Of a stretch of DNA of 63,539 nt, positions 1 to 7,474 are shown piece by piece. The position numbers were made by a program, and so were the translations under genes. The number at the start of each line of letters is the position of its first letter. Position 1 is the first letter of the stretch. Location of the stretch: contig CAZVUD010000003.1 of assembly GCA_964629615.1 (NCBI GenBank), positions 1 through 63,539 on the forward strand. The letters are read 5' to 3'. This DNA comes from SVTX01 sp964629615 (GTDB lineage: Bacteria > Bacillota > Clostridia > Oscillospirales > CAG-272). The notes under the pieces were generated by a model. It did no database searches and had not been told where the DNA came from. It was given only the letters and a program-made list of their open reading frames with translations.

Positions 1-684
1 AACGAACACGCCGTAGCTCTCCACACTGCGTATCACACCTGCTACCACCTCGCCCTTTGTAAACATGCTCGCGTTTTCCTCCCATGTTCCCAAAAGCTCC
101 TTTGTGCTGACAAATATCCTTTTGTTTGACGCGTCTATCGCTCTTATCACAGCCCGTATGCTCATGCCGGGATAGAGTCTGTCCTTGGGGTGAGATATTC
201 TTGAAACCGATATGCAGTCTACCGAGAGCAGGGAAATGATGCCGCAACCAATGTCAACAAATGCACCGAATCCCTCAAGATGTGTGACGCGTGCTTCAAC
301 TATGTCGCCAAGCGCAAGTGCGCTTATGTAGCTGTTAAAGCACTCTATCTGTGCCTGACGCCTTGAAAGCAGAGCTACTGTGTGCCCGTTTTCCTCGTGT
401 ATGGATAACACCTTGAAGCACACAGGCTTTCCTACGCGTGTTATTATTGCTATATCCTTAATACCCTCACCGCTTATGTCATATACCACCTCATCGCGTG
501 GAATTATACCGCATATGCCGTGCAGGTCTACGTGCAGATTCATGCAGCTGTCGCAAAGCGTTGCGGTCTCCTCAAGGATAACGCCCTGCGCCATGGCTTT
601 TTCAAGCCCCTTGCGAGATGAAGTGTATTCACGGTTCTGCGGTGAAGATATAAGCTTTCCCTCGGGTCTGTATGTGTTGGTCAT
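1..684 (-). CDS. S1-domain RNA-binding protein (3' end cut by window)
   Basis: Reading leftward from an ATG at 684 gives 228 open codons running off the window edge. AAGGAG lies just upstream (693-700). Residues about 120-200 have the S1/OB-fold pattern: a GDIVEARVTHLEGFGAFVDI strand, then a RISHPKDRLYPGM stretch and a second strand ending FVSTKELLGTW. A further S1 repeat begins at the cut (KGEVVAGVIRSVESYGVFV). The first 100 residues look like a degenerate S1-type fold. Known: proteins related to ribosomal protein S1 bind single-stranded RNA and act in translation or RNA decay. The missing C-terminus prevents separating an RpsA-like protein from another S1 family. It points away from rplM and shares the 685-976 intergenic region with it. 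Confidence 0.75.
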   Translation of the reverse strand, partial: MTNTYRPEGKLISSPQNREYTSSRKGLEKAMAQGVILEETATLCDSCMNLHVDLHGICGIIPRDEVVYDISGEGIKDIAIITRVGKPVCFKVLSIHEENGHTVALLSRRQAQIECFNSYISALALGDIVEARVTHLEGFGAFVDIGCGIISLLSVDCISVSRISHPKDRLYPGMSIRAVIRAIDASNKRIFVSTKELLGTWEENASMFTKGEVVAGVIRSVESYGVFV

Positions 685-897
685 TTGCTTGATTCTCCTT
701 GCTTTTTGTAATATTTTATATTTCATTATATTTGCATATGAGCTGATATATTACAAGAGAGCAGAGAAGTAAATGAAAAATCGTGTTATATTGTTATCAA
801 GATTGCAGAAAACAGGCTAAAAAAGAGCGAAAAAACGAGGAAATGAGAGCAAATCGGGTGCTAAATTAAAAAAATCGAATTTTTTTTAAAAAAGGTA

Positions 898-926
898 TTG
901 ACAAATCATAATACGTGTGATATAAT
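898..926 (+). promoter_or_regulatory. Sigma-A promoter of rplM-rpsI
   Basis: Consensus TTGACA (898-903), a 17-nt spacer and consensus TATAAT (921-926). It lies 50 nt before the rplM start, so the leader is only about 40-45 nt. No larger leader structure was found in 685-976. Confidence 0.9.
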
Positions 927-976
927 ATGCGAGTATTAAAAATAAAAAGTATGTAAACTATCGGAGGATAACAAAA

Positions 977-1405
977 ATGTCTACATTTATGCAGAAAAAA
1001 GAAGCAGTTGTCCGCAAGTGGTATGTTATCGATGCAGCCGGCAAGCCCATGGGTAAGACGGCAGTTGCAGCAGCAGACCTTCTCCGCGGTAAGAATGCTC
1101 CTGAATTCACACCCCATGTTGACTGTGGTAACTTTGTAATTATCGTAAATGCTGATAAGGCAGTTCTCACAGGCAAGAAGCTTGAACAGAAGTACTATCA
1201 GAGACATACAGGTTATGTTGGCGGTCTTAAGAGCGTACAGTACAAGACACTTATGGCAGAAAAGCCCGAGCTCGCTATGGAGCTTGCAGTTAAGGGTATG
1301 CTTCCCAAGAATTCTCTCGGTCGCGCAGCAGCTACAAGACTTAAGGTATATGCAGGCGACGCTCATAAGCACGAGGCTCAGAAGCCCGAAGCTTACGAGA
1401 TTTAA
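977..1405 (+). CDS. rplM: 50S ribosomal protein L13
   Basis: The product has 142 residues, the usual L13 length. Family landmarks are visible: the RKWYVIDAAGKPMGK start, LLRGKNAPEFTPHVDCGNFVI, and the KGMLPKNSLGR segment near residue 115 followed by LKVYAGDAHKHEAQKP. L13 binds 23S rRNA early in large-subunit assembly. The start is set by GGAGG (962-966). It is the first gene of a two-gene operon with rpsI 24 nt downstream, the arrangement found throughout Firmicutes. Confidence 0.98.
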   Translation: MSTFMQKKEAVVRKWYVIDAAGKPMGKTAVAAADLLRGKNAPEFTPHVDCGNFVIIVNADKAVLTGKKLEQKYYQRHTGYVGGLKSVQYKTLMAEKPELAMELAVKGMLPKNSLGRAAATRLKVYAGDAHKHEAQKPEAYEI

Positions 1406-1429
1406 TCTTAGAAAGGTAGGTCATAGATA

Positions 1430-1831
1430 ATGTATACAAGCGCAAAGCCTTATTTCTACGGTACAGGTAGAAGAAAGAAATCCGTTGCAAGAGTAAGAAT
1501 CTACCCCGGTACGGGTATGATCACTATCAACGGCAAGGACGTTGATGAATACTTCGGACTTGAAACACTTAAGCTCATAATCAACCAGCCTTTCGGTGTA
1601 ACAGGCACAACAGGCAAGTTTGACATCGTTGCAAACGTAAACGGTGGTGGTATCTCCGGTCAGGCAGGTGCTATCCGTCACGGTGTTGCAAGAGCTCTTC
1701 TCGCTGCTGACGAAGCTAACCGTCCCGCTCTTAAGCAGGCAGGCTTCCTCACAAGAGACCCTCGTATGAAGGAAAGAAAGAAATACGGACTCAAGGGCGC
1801 TCGTCGTGCTCCTCAGTTCTCAAAACGATAA
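1430..1831 (+). CDS. rpsI: 30S ribosomal protein S9
   Basis: The product has 133 residues. It shows the S9 signatures YGTGRRKKSVARVRIYPGTG near the start, GGGISGQAGAIRHGVARAL in the middle and the C-terminal tail KKYGLKGARRAPQFSKR, whose final Lys-Arg reaches the ribosomal P site. GAAAGG lies upstream of the ATG. It is cotranscribed with rplM. The stop codon is intact, but the sequence starting about 13 nt further on belongs to the integrated element, so the native terminator has been displaced and a hairpin at 1877-1912 appears to serve instead. Confidence 0.98.
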   Translation: MYTSAKPYFYGTGRRKKSVARVRIYPGTGMITINGKDVDEYFGLETLKLIINQPFGVTGTTGKFDIVANVNGGGISGQAGAIRHGVARALLAADEANRPALKQAGFLTRDPRMKERKKYGLKGARRAPQFSKR

Positions 1832-1843
1832 TCACAATTTTCT

Positions 1844-1851
1844 CAAAAAGC
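1844..1851. other. Candidate left attachment core (attL)
   Basis: CAAAAAGC overlaps a perfect inverted repeat, TTTTCTC and GAGAAAA on either side of a 7-nt centre (1839-1859). That is the geometry of a tyrosine-recombinase core site. The same 8-mer recurs at 8630-8637. Eight bases is short and AT-rich, so a chance match is possible. Confidence 0.35.
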
Positions 1852-1876
1852 GAGAAAACAAGAGAATATCAAAGAA

Positions 1877-1920
1877 AAACGCCGTTTTTGCGAGATTGCA
1901 AGAGCGGCGTTTCTGTTTTT
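1877..1920 (+). terminator. Rho-independent terminator after rpsI
   Basis: Stem AAACGCCG (1877-1884) with CGGCGTTT (1905-1912), followed by TTCTGTTTTT. It lies inside the proposed element, so the element may supply the terminator for the ribosomal operon it displaced. Confidence 0.75.
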
Positions 1921-1938
1921 GATGTCCGTTTGATGTCC
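1921..1938. repeat. Left GATGTCC direct repeats (candidate integrase arm sites)
   Basis: Two direct copies of GATGTCC at 1921-1927 and 1932-1938. Three more copies in the same orientation occur at the other end (8596-8622). TTGATGTCCGT is shared by both ends. Inferred to be arm-type binding sites for the integrase N-terminal domain. Confidence 0.6.
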
Positions 1939-1962
1939 AAATCCCCAAAAAACATAAAAATT

Positions 1963-1996
1963 AGCGGTCAAGGGATTACCCTCAACCGCTTTTTTC
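1963..1996. terminator. Bidirectional terminator at the left end of the element
   Basis: Stem AGCGGT..AGGG (1963-1974) with CCCT..ACCGCT (1979-1990) around a 4-nt loop. A T-run follows on the plus strand, and a T-rich run follows on the minus strand. It lies 20 nt beyond the last gene of the leftward operon. Confidence 0.65.
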
Positions 1997-2012
1997 TTAT
2001 TTGTCTATGCCT

Positions 2013-2228
2013 TTAATTATTTGTCAATACTCCTACCCATTCAAGAATTTTATCAACGTCTTTTGTGCTGTTGCCGCTCAATACTCTGATAAATATTGCC
2101 TGTGGACTTGCTTCAAGCTCGTCAACGGTACATTTCTTTTCTGTGCCGTCTATATTTGCAAGAATAACAAGCTTATCGGGAGAGCCTTGCTCAAGCCTTT
2201 TGAGCCTCTGAATTATATTTATACCCAC
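2013..2228 (-). CDS. Small hypothetical protein of the element
   Basis: The product has 71 residues and starts at GTG with AGAGAGG upstream. It begins GINIIQRLKRLEQGSPDKLVILANIDG and ends DKILEWVGVLTNN. It looks soluble, with no signal peptide or membrane segment. It is the last gene of the leftward operon, directly before the terminator at 1963-1996. Small acidic proteins are common in the late part of phage and satellite operons. No function is recognised. Confidence 0.6.
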   Translation of the reverse strand: MGINIIQRLKRLEQGSPDKLVILANIDGTEKKCTVDELEASPQAIFIRVLSGNSTKDVDKILEWVGVLTNN

Positions 2229-2249
2229 ACAGAAACACCTCTCTATAAT

Positions 2250-2375
2250 CTATATTCTTAATTTGCGTGCTAACCCCTTTATTCTCCGCTCGTATTCTTT
2301 CGGCGTTTTGGCTGTTCGTGCAATTATCGCCTTTATACGTTCGTAGATAATATACCTATTGTCTGCTTTAATCAC
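2250..2375 (-). CDS. Possible 41-aa basic peptide of the element
   Basis: An open frame starts at a GTG that overlaps the stop of the upstream gene (GTGATTAA) and ends 21 nt before the next gene. The peptide is strongly basic (KTPKEYERRIKGLARKLRI). Tight coupling on both sides supports it. The AAGGA upstream is too close to the GTG for a good ribosome site, so it may be translated only by coupling, or not at all. Confidence 0.4.
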   Translation of the reverse strand: MIKADNRYIIYERIKAIIARTAKTPKEYERRIKGLARKLRI

Positions 2376-3120
2376 CGTCCTTATTTGCCCCTGTGTATTC
2401 TTCTGAAATAGACAAATCCTTTACTGTGTCGTATCTATCAGAATATCCCTCGGTAAGTACTCGATGATATGCGTTTGCACGTATCTCGTATTGAGTTTTA
2501 CAGCTGTCATCGCTCAACGCCATTTCACACAGAGAGGCAAACTCTGCAAGCGGCTCACGATAATTAAAGCGATCCTGCTCACATTCAAAAACAAGTTTAT
2601 TTAATTTGCTTTTTACTTCTCCTATCTGCGATTGTTCGGCTCTCTCTTTTGCATACTTTCCGATTATTCTTGTCATCGCTACATTGCCGTTAAAATCCTT
2701 TGCAAGCCTCGGAAAATCATCATCGGAAAGAATACCGCTTTTGAGCAGTTCAACGGTTGCAAGGTCTATTTTGTCACCCGTAGGTCGTGAGTGCTTTTCA
2801 AAACGTTCATCTGCTTCCGCAAGAATTTCATCAAAGTCGGCTTTTGCTTCAATCTGCAAACGATTTATTGCCTCGGTCAGCTCATTTATTGTTTTTTTAT
2901 GTTCCTGCTCGTGCATATTCCTTTGAATGTTGTTGCTCCATCCTCTGCGGATCTCGGCTTTCCAACGCTCGTTTTCACGTTCACGACGGGCGGTCAGTTC
3001 CTCAAATATTACACGGTACTTTTCGGTATATGCCTTATTCATCTCGGTCAGATAGTCGCCCACGCAATAGCGGACACTTGCTTTCGGCTTTGTGTTGATA
3101 GTTGTTCCTTTAATTCTCAT
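2368..3120 (-). CDS. Coiled-coil hypothetical protein of the element
   Basis: The product has 250 residues starting MRIKGTTINTKPKASVRYC. This start is preferred over one 24 codons upstream because AAAGGAGA precedes it and it avoids overlap with the preceding gene. Residues about 35-115 are rich in Glu, Lys and Arg with heptad character (ELTARRERENERWKAEIRR), predicting a long helix or coiled coil. The rest is mixed and soluble. Its place after a small-terminase-like gene is where satellites often keep packaging or capsid-interference genes, but nothing in the sequence identifies such a role. Function unknown. Confidence 0.75.
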   Translation of the reverse strand: MRIKGTTINTKPKASVRYCVGDYLTEMNKAYTEKYRVIFEELTARRERENERWKAEIRRGWSNNIQRNMHEQEHKKTINELTEAINRLQIEAKADFDEILAEADERFEKHSRPTGDKIDLATVELLKSGILSDDDFPRLAKDFNGNVAMTRIIGKYAKERAEQSQIGEVKSKLNKLVFECEQDRFNYREPLAEFASLCEMALSDDSCKTQYEIRANAYHRVLTEGYSDRYDTVKDLSISEEYTGANKDGD

Positions 3121-3136
3121 AATAAAACATTCTCCT

Positions 3137-3493
3137 TTAATTATTGTTTTCAAGTTTTTCAATTCTTGAAATGATGTCAATTTGTTCAACATATTTCAAG
3201 CTGTTTTGCAAAATCAATGCCGCCGCATTTAAGCGTATCTGCGGAGCATTTTCTTCATCGGTCATTATATCCCTTATTGTCCTCACAGCCTCTGTCAAGG
3301 TAGATTGCAGAGCATTACAAGCTTCATTCAATACGATTGTTCGCCTGCGGTCGTATTCTATCTTGAAATTCTCATCTTTTAAGCGATTATATATAATCTG
3401 TCGGCTTATATTCGCTTCTTGTGCCGCTTCTGATACGCTCCCACACGATAACAGAGCCGCTATAATTCGTTCGTCTTTCGGCTTCAATTCCAA
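3137..3493 (-). CDS. Small-terminase-like HTH protein
   Basis: The product has 118 residues. An N-terminal helix-turn-helix (about 8-40: ERIIAALLSCGSVSEAAQEANISRQIIYNRL) is followed by a helical region with RLNAAALILQNSLKYVEQIDIISRIEKLE. This is the layout of small proteins annotated as phage terminase small subunit or phBC6A51-type HTH in Clostridia. Terminase small subunits choose the DNA to be packaged, and many phage satellites carry their own to redirect packaging. It is 4 nt downstream of the lipoprotein gene and in the same operon. Packaging function is inferred. A plain regulator is the alternative. Confidence 0.6.
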   Translation of the reverse strand: MELKPKDERIIAALLSCGSVSEAAQEANISRQIIYNRLKDENFKIEYDRRRTIVLNEACNALQSTLTEAVRTIRDIMTDEENAPQIRLNAAALILQNSLKYVEQIDIISRIEKLENNN

Positions 3494-3497
3494 CTAA

Positions 3498-3881
3498 TCA
3501 CCCCCTATTATGTAACGTTTTCCGTTGGATTGTCAAAATTATTCCCTCTGCTTTATCATAGATCCGCAAGCCGTTAGGGATTATTTCAACCTTTAGTGTG
3601 TCTGTGTCAATGCTTGTATATGGCTCTGTAATGCTCTCTAAACGCTTTATGCGGACGGAGCGGAAAGTATATTGCTTGTCCGCTTCAAGGTCGTATATGG
3701 TCATTATTTTACCCTCTCGAATGACTTTCAAGCTGTCGCTTTGATATAGCGTTTTAGAATTGCTACACCCTGTAAAAATCGCCACACAGAGACAAAGTGC
3801 CATACATAGAGCGGTCAATCGAATACAGCTTTTCGACGTCTGCGGAATGCTGATTGTATTATGATTTGAAATTTTTATCAC
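3498..3881 (-). CDS. Small lipoprotein carried by the element
   Basis: The product has 127 residues. A hydrophobic segment (about 20-38, RLTALCMALCLCVAIFTGC) ends in the lipobox FTGC, predicting Lgt/Lsp processing to a 90-residue extracellular lipoprotein. The mature part (KTLYQSDSLKVIREGKIMTIYDLEADKQYTFRS...) alternates short strands and matches no family I recognise. A surface lipoprotein between replication and terminase-like genes is unusual cargo. It may act in superinfection exclusion or host-surface change; this is speculation. The promoter is probably shared with the primase operon, although 130 nt separate the two. Confidence 0.65.
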   Translation of the reverse strand: MIKISNHNTISIPQTSKSCIRLTALCMALCLCVAIFTGCSNSKTLYQSDSLKVIREGKIMTIYDLEADKQYTFRSVRIKRLESITEPYTSIDTDTLKVEIIPNGLRIYDKAEGIILTIQRKTLHNRG

Positions 3882-4012
3882 CTCTTTTTCAAGGTTACGG
3901 CGGTTACGGCAGTTAAGGCATTTTCCATAGAGGTATATCCTATAATTATATTATTTTTATTTTTTTTAGATACTCCATAGAAATTACCCGTAACCACCGT
4001 AAACCGTAACCG

Positions 4013-6073
4013 TTAATAATATTGTCCTTGATAAGTCCTTTTCGGCAGTATACGTAATTTTTGCGTTTTTCCGTCAATCTTTTTAACTTCCGTACCATAT
4101 CCTAATTTATCAAGCACTTTGCCGATTTGTGCCGCCGAGTATGCCCTCAATTCGTCTGAATACAACATTTTGAAGTCCGTCACGGTCATATACTGCCATT
4201 TCACCGAATAGCCGCCTGTATTGTCTCGATTGAGAATATCTTCGATTTCATTCTCACCCTTGAGTTTCTTTTCGTGATCTTTATTTCGTTCTGCTAAAGC
4301 CGCTTGCTCTGTGTGTGTTAATCTAAAACCTTGAATATCGGTAATGGCGTATTGTTCGATCTGTTTCCACAGCTGAACTGCATTAAAATTTTTGAGCCGT
4401 TCAAGGTCGATTTTATCAATCTGAACCGTCCAAAATCGGCGATTGCCTGTATTATCAATTAGAAACTCATCACTATTGCACGTTCCGCAAAGGCTTGTCC
4501 TGCGTATTGCTCTGATACTGTCTCTGCCATAAGGACGACGGTATTCATCAACTGAATTTGTGATAAAGGCTTTTAATCGCTCAATATCGCTCTTAAAAGT
4601 GCTTTCAATTTCTCCAAGTTCAGCGATCCAACACGAGAGGGCACTAATATATGTATCTTTATCTCTAAAGTCCACACAAACACCCTCTTTGAAAAACTGC
4701 GATTTTAGTGCTAACTTTCGGAAAAGAGATGTTTTGCCTATTCCTTGCTTTCCTGTAATAACAAGCACTCCGTCAGCACCGAATGGCTCAATTTCGTTGT
4801 TGTGCAAAAGCGAGATACTTTGCCATAACCATTTTTTTATAAGCGTTCGGCTCAATTCGTCATCTGAAATATTCAAAATTGAATACAACTCGGATAAATA
4901 ATCTTTACCGTCGTACTCCACAGAACTCAATAATTCAAGCACAGGATTAAACCTGTTACGGCTTGCAATTATATCAAGATAAGCCGATATGATTTGAATA
5001 TTACACCGCTTGTAATTTCCTTGTAGCTCACTATAAAGAATTGCGGCTATATTTGAGTGTATATGCTCTTTACTTTCGCCCTGCGTACCCTCGATATCAA
5101 TGCTCTGTGTGATGTCATTCAGCTTTATTGTGACGCCTTTTTCGGATAGATAGTCAGATAATACCTCGGGTGTAAACAGAATGTCTGTATCGTTTATTTG
5201 TGGCTCTTTGCGTGGTCTGCCTCTGCCTTTATAATACTCACCGCCACACAGAGCGACAGCCCTTGAAATTGTTGTTTCTCGGTAGTCGGATCGCTCCCAT
5301 TTTTTACGGTATAAGGCACTACCTCTAAATGCTGTATCAATCGCCTGTGTGTCCCCTTGTAAATAAAACGCAAGCATATTGCACAGAGCTATGTCAGCAG
5401 AACTTTCATCATTGTTATACGCCGATATATCACCCCTATCATATAGAGCAATAAATTTGTTGCTGTTCTTTGCTTTTCGTGCTATGTCCAATACTTCAAT
5501 ACTCAACCGTTCACCCCCTTTGTACATATACTTGTCAAGGAAATATAAAACTTCCTCTGTCTTATCTGTAATTTTATCCGTGGCAGATACTCGGTCGCCT
5601 GTATATGTGAAATATCTGTTTGTCAAGCCGCTGAAATAGCACTCAACTCCGTTTTTCGGATTTTTTTGATAATAATTTGTATCAAGCTTTTCTGTGCCGT
5701 CTTTACTTGTTACCGTGGGTATTTTTGATAAATCACACTTAAAAAGAATGTGAAAGCCGCTCCCACTCGGAGAACGTTCAATGTATGTACCCTCAAAAAG
5801 CTTTATTATCTCATCTTGTAGCGGATTTGATTTTGTATGCCCGTCCGCTCCGTCAATATCAATTCCACAGATACCGCCTGCAAACATAAAGCCCATACCG
5901 CTATAACGTTTACAAGCTTCAAACGCCGTTTTGTAGTCGCACCAAGTTTGCGGATTGTTGCTCATAGCTCTGCCGCCTGTTCGTGCATTGTAGGGTATTT
6001 TTGTAGGTCTGCCGTCTTTGTCCTGTTCTCTTTGCCAACAGATCCACACACTTTGAGATTTCAAGTCAGTCAA
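4013..6073 (-). CDS. Primase-helicase replication protein with VapE domain
   Basis: The product has 686 residues. The first 200 resemble phage/plasmid primase-polymerase domains (WICWQREQDKDGRPTKIPYNARTG, then GICGIDIDGAD with clustered acidic residues, and ERSPSGSGFHILFK). The second half is a VapE/VirE-type P-loop domain: LLSSVEYDGKDYL, Walker A GKQGIGKTS near residue 440, an acidic Walker B-like stretch (ELGEIES), and RRTSLCGTCNSDEFLIDNTGNRRFW. Such proteins start replication of satellite and phage genomes after excision. It overlaps the upstream HTH gene by 4 nt (ATGA). Together with the integrase and the missing structural genes it is the main reason for calling the element satellite-like. 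Confidence 0.88.
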   Translation of the reverse strand: MTDLKSQSVWICWQREQDKDGRPTKIPYNARTGGRAMSNNPQTWCDYKTAFEACKRYSGMGFMFAGGICGIDIDGADGHTKSNPLQDEIIKLFEGTYIERSPSGSGFHILFKCDLSKIPTVTSKDGTEKLDTNYYQKNPKNGVECYFSGLTNRYFTYTGDRVSATDKITDKTEEVLYFLDKYMYKGGERLSIEVLDIARKAKNSNKFIALYDRGDISAYNNDESSADIALCNMLAFYLQGDTQAIDTAFRGSALYRKKWERSDYRETTISRAVALCGGEYYKGRGRPRKEPQINDTDILFTPEVLSDYLSEKGVTIKLNDITQSIDIEGTQGESKEHIHSNIAAILYSELQGNYKRCNIQIISAYLDIIASRNRFNPVLELLSSVEYDGKDYLSELYSILNISDDELSRTLIKKWLWQSISLLHNNEIEPFGADGVLVITGKQGIGKTSLFRKLALKSQFFKEGVCVDFRDKDTYISALSCWIAELGEIESTFKSDIERLKAFITNSVDEYRRPYGRDSIRAIRRTSLCGTCNSDEFLIDNTGNRRFWTVQIDKIDLERLKNFNAVQLWKQIEQYAITDIQGFRLTHTEQAALAERNKDHEKKLKGENEIEDILNRDNTGGYSVKWQYMTVTDFKMLYSDELRAYSAAQIGKVLDKLGYGTEVKKIDGKTQKLRILPKRTYQGQYY

Positions 6074-6276
6074 ACATTTCTCACCGCCCTTTTGCTTTCC
6101 TCTGTGAGTTGTTCAACTAAAAGGGGATAGTTAATCAAGCATTTATTTCCACACATTATATGAGGGATTTTGCCTTGCTTTTGGAGTAGCCTTAAAGCGT
6201 GCTCTGAGAGTATTCCTGTTTTGGCTGTTTCACGTATAGTTAAGAATTGAGGGGTAGTATTAAGCATTGGCTTCAC
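6070..6276 (-). CDS. Excisionase/AlpA-like HTH protein
   Basis: The product has 68 residues. The pattern TPQFLTIRETAKTGILSEHALRLLQKQGKIPHIMCGNKCLINYPLLVEQL is the winged-helix excisionase/AlpA type (HTH_17), with 'GNKCLINYPLL' taking the place of the usual 'G.K.LI....L' wing. Such proteins bend att DNA during excision or activate replication genes. It overlaps the upstream HTH gene by 17 nt and the primase gene by 4 nt, so the three are one transcription unit. Confidence 0.7.
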   Translation of the reverse strand: MKPMLNTTPQFLTIRETAKTGILSEHALRLLQKQGKIPHIMCGNKCLINYPLLVEQLTEESKRAVRNV

Positions 6277-6445
6277 CTCTCACAATTCGATCAATAGCAG
6301 AAATAACAAGTTTTTTCTTTTCTTCTGTCATTTCTTCTCTTAACCATTTGCAAAATGTAAATTCAGATATTCCGATTTCTTTTGCTACCTCATAATGACA
6401 GAGGCGGTTTTTCTTGATTAGCATTCTTACATCTAAGTTATACAT
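6260..6445 (-). CDS. Small Cro/XRE-like regulator
   Basis: The product has 61 residues. An HTH is visible at about 5-40 (VRMLIKKNRLCHYEVAKEIGISEFTFCKWLREEMTEEKKKLVISAIDRI). AAAGGA lies upstream of the ATG. It is the first gene of the leftward operon, facing the integrase operon across a 144-nt divergent region with a palindrome, so it is the natural candidate for a Cro-like switch protein. Confidence 0.7.
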   Translation of the reverse strand: MYNLDVRMLIKKNRLCHYEVAKEIGISEFTFCKWLREEMTEEKKKLVISAIDRIVRGEANA

Positions 6446-6510
6446 TTTTTTATTCCTTTCGTAAAATCAAAGGTTGTGCACTTCCTTTTGTAATTTAATT
6501 ATAAACTAAA

Positions 6511-6541
6511 ACAACAACTATTGACATTGTCAAAATGTTGT
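6511..6541. promoter_or_regulatory. Palindromic operator between divergent element operons
   Basis: TTGACA-T-TGTCAA (6521-6533) is a near-perfect 13-bp palindrome that contains the -35 box of the rightward promoter. It is flanked by ACAACA (6511-6516) and TGTTGT (6536-6541), a second pair of arms. On the minus strand TATAAT (6497-6502) may be the -10 of the leftward operon, with a weak -35 inside the palindrome. A repressor bound here would block both promoters. Confidence 0.6.
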
Positions 6542-6549
6542 GATATAAT
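6521..6549 (+). promoter_or_regulatory. Promoter of the regulator-integrase operon
   Basis: Consensus TTGACA (6521-6526), 17-nt spacer, consensus TATAAT (6544-6549). The first start codon follows at 6590. Confidence 0.85.
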
Positions 6550-6589
6550 ATATATTGAAAGGAAACAACGCAACAACGGAGGTAACGAT

Positions 6590-7474
6590 ATGACACCATA
6601 TTTTACTGTGTGCTATAGCCGTTTTTCTCGAATGGCTCAATTTGATGTAAGAATTGTTTATCAGAGTTATGAGGAAATGAGCGAAAAGTGTCAAAAAGAT
6701 ATTATTAGTGCAGAAAATAGAGAACAAGAGAACGCTTGTTTTACGTACACACACCATTCAAAATTTGATTTTTCTCTGCTTTTAGGTGATTTAATAAAAT
6801 CGGACGATCCTTTTCCTGTTTTAGAAAAATTACTCGGTGATGTTGGAAGTGTTGCACTTAATCATATTGAAAATAAGCTAAAAATCGCTAAAAACATTTG
6901 CATTGAGTATGTATCTTATCAAAATTTTACAAAGGACTTTCTCGATAAATTTGCAAACAGTAAATCAATAACGGTAAATCAAAGCTTGTGTGAAATATCA
7001 AACAATAGGTACATTCCATTAAAAATTGATAGTAATGAAAATGATATTTACTACTGCTATAAAAGTTCTGAAATAGTTGACATTATATTTTCGTCAATTC
7101 ATTTTGCATTAGAAAACGGATATAAGTTTACTGAATGTATGCATTGCGGACGTTGGTTTTTTAAAGACGGCACCAGAGCGGGTAGCAGAAAAAAATACTG
7201 CGATAGAAAAAGTACATTTAAAGGTTATGAACACTTAAATTGCGAACAAGCCGTAAGAAATATAAGTCAAGAATTGCAAAGAGAAAAGAAAAGAATATAC
7301 AATTCAATAGTTAGAGAGCATTTGTCAACTGAGCAATGCGTGTATGATTTTTTAGATGAATGTGCTGAATATATGGAAAAAACAAAAAAACGTGCTTCGG
7401 TACAGAATTTATCTGATTATTGGCATTTTTTATTTAGTTATAGGGAGCGTATAAATTATGGCAACGATAAATAA
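6590..7474 (+). CDS. DUF6076-like zinc-binding protein next to integrase
   Basis: The product has 294 residues starting MTPYFTVCYSRFSRM. This start is chosen for the GGAGG eight nt upstream; an in-frame ATG 23 codons earlier overlaps the promoter. Near residue 185 there is a CGNR-type zinc-binding pattern: TECMHCGRWFFKDGTRAGSRKKYC, then LNCEQ. The fold and its position beside clostridial integrases match proteins I recall as DUF6076; that name rests on recall, not on a search. It overlaps the integrase start by 17 nt and sits where satellites encode their master repressor. A DNA-binding regulatory role is inferred. Confidence 0.65.
   Translation: MTPYFTVCYSRFSRMAQFDVRIVYQSYEEMSEKCQKDIISAENREQENACFTYTHHSKFDFSLLLGDLIKSDDPFPVLEKLLGDVGSVALNHIENKLKIAKNICIEYVSYQNFTKDFLDKFANSKSITVNQSLCEISNNRYIPLKIDSNENDIYYCYKSSEIVDIIFSSIHFALENGYKFTECMHCGRWFFKDGTRAGSRKKYCDRKSTFKGYEHLNCEQAVRNISQELQREKKRIYNSIVREHLSTEQCVYDFLDECAEYMEKTKKRASVQNLSDYWHFLFSYRERINYGNDK

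Noticed and set aside
866..1372. 168-residue open frame antisense to rplM
   Set aside because: Lies over the rplM promoter and coding sequence, with no recognisable domain and shadow-like composition.
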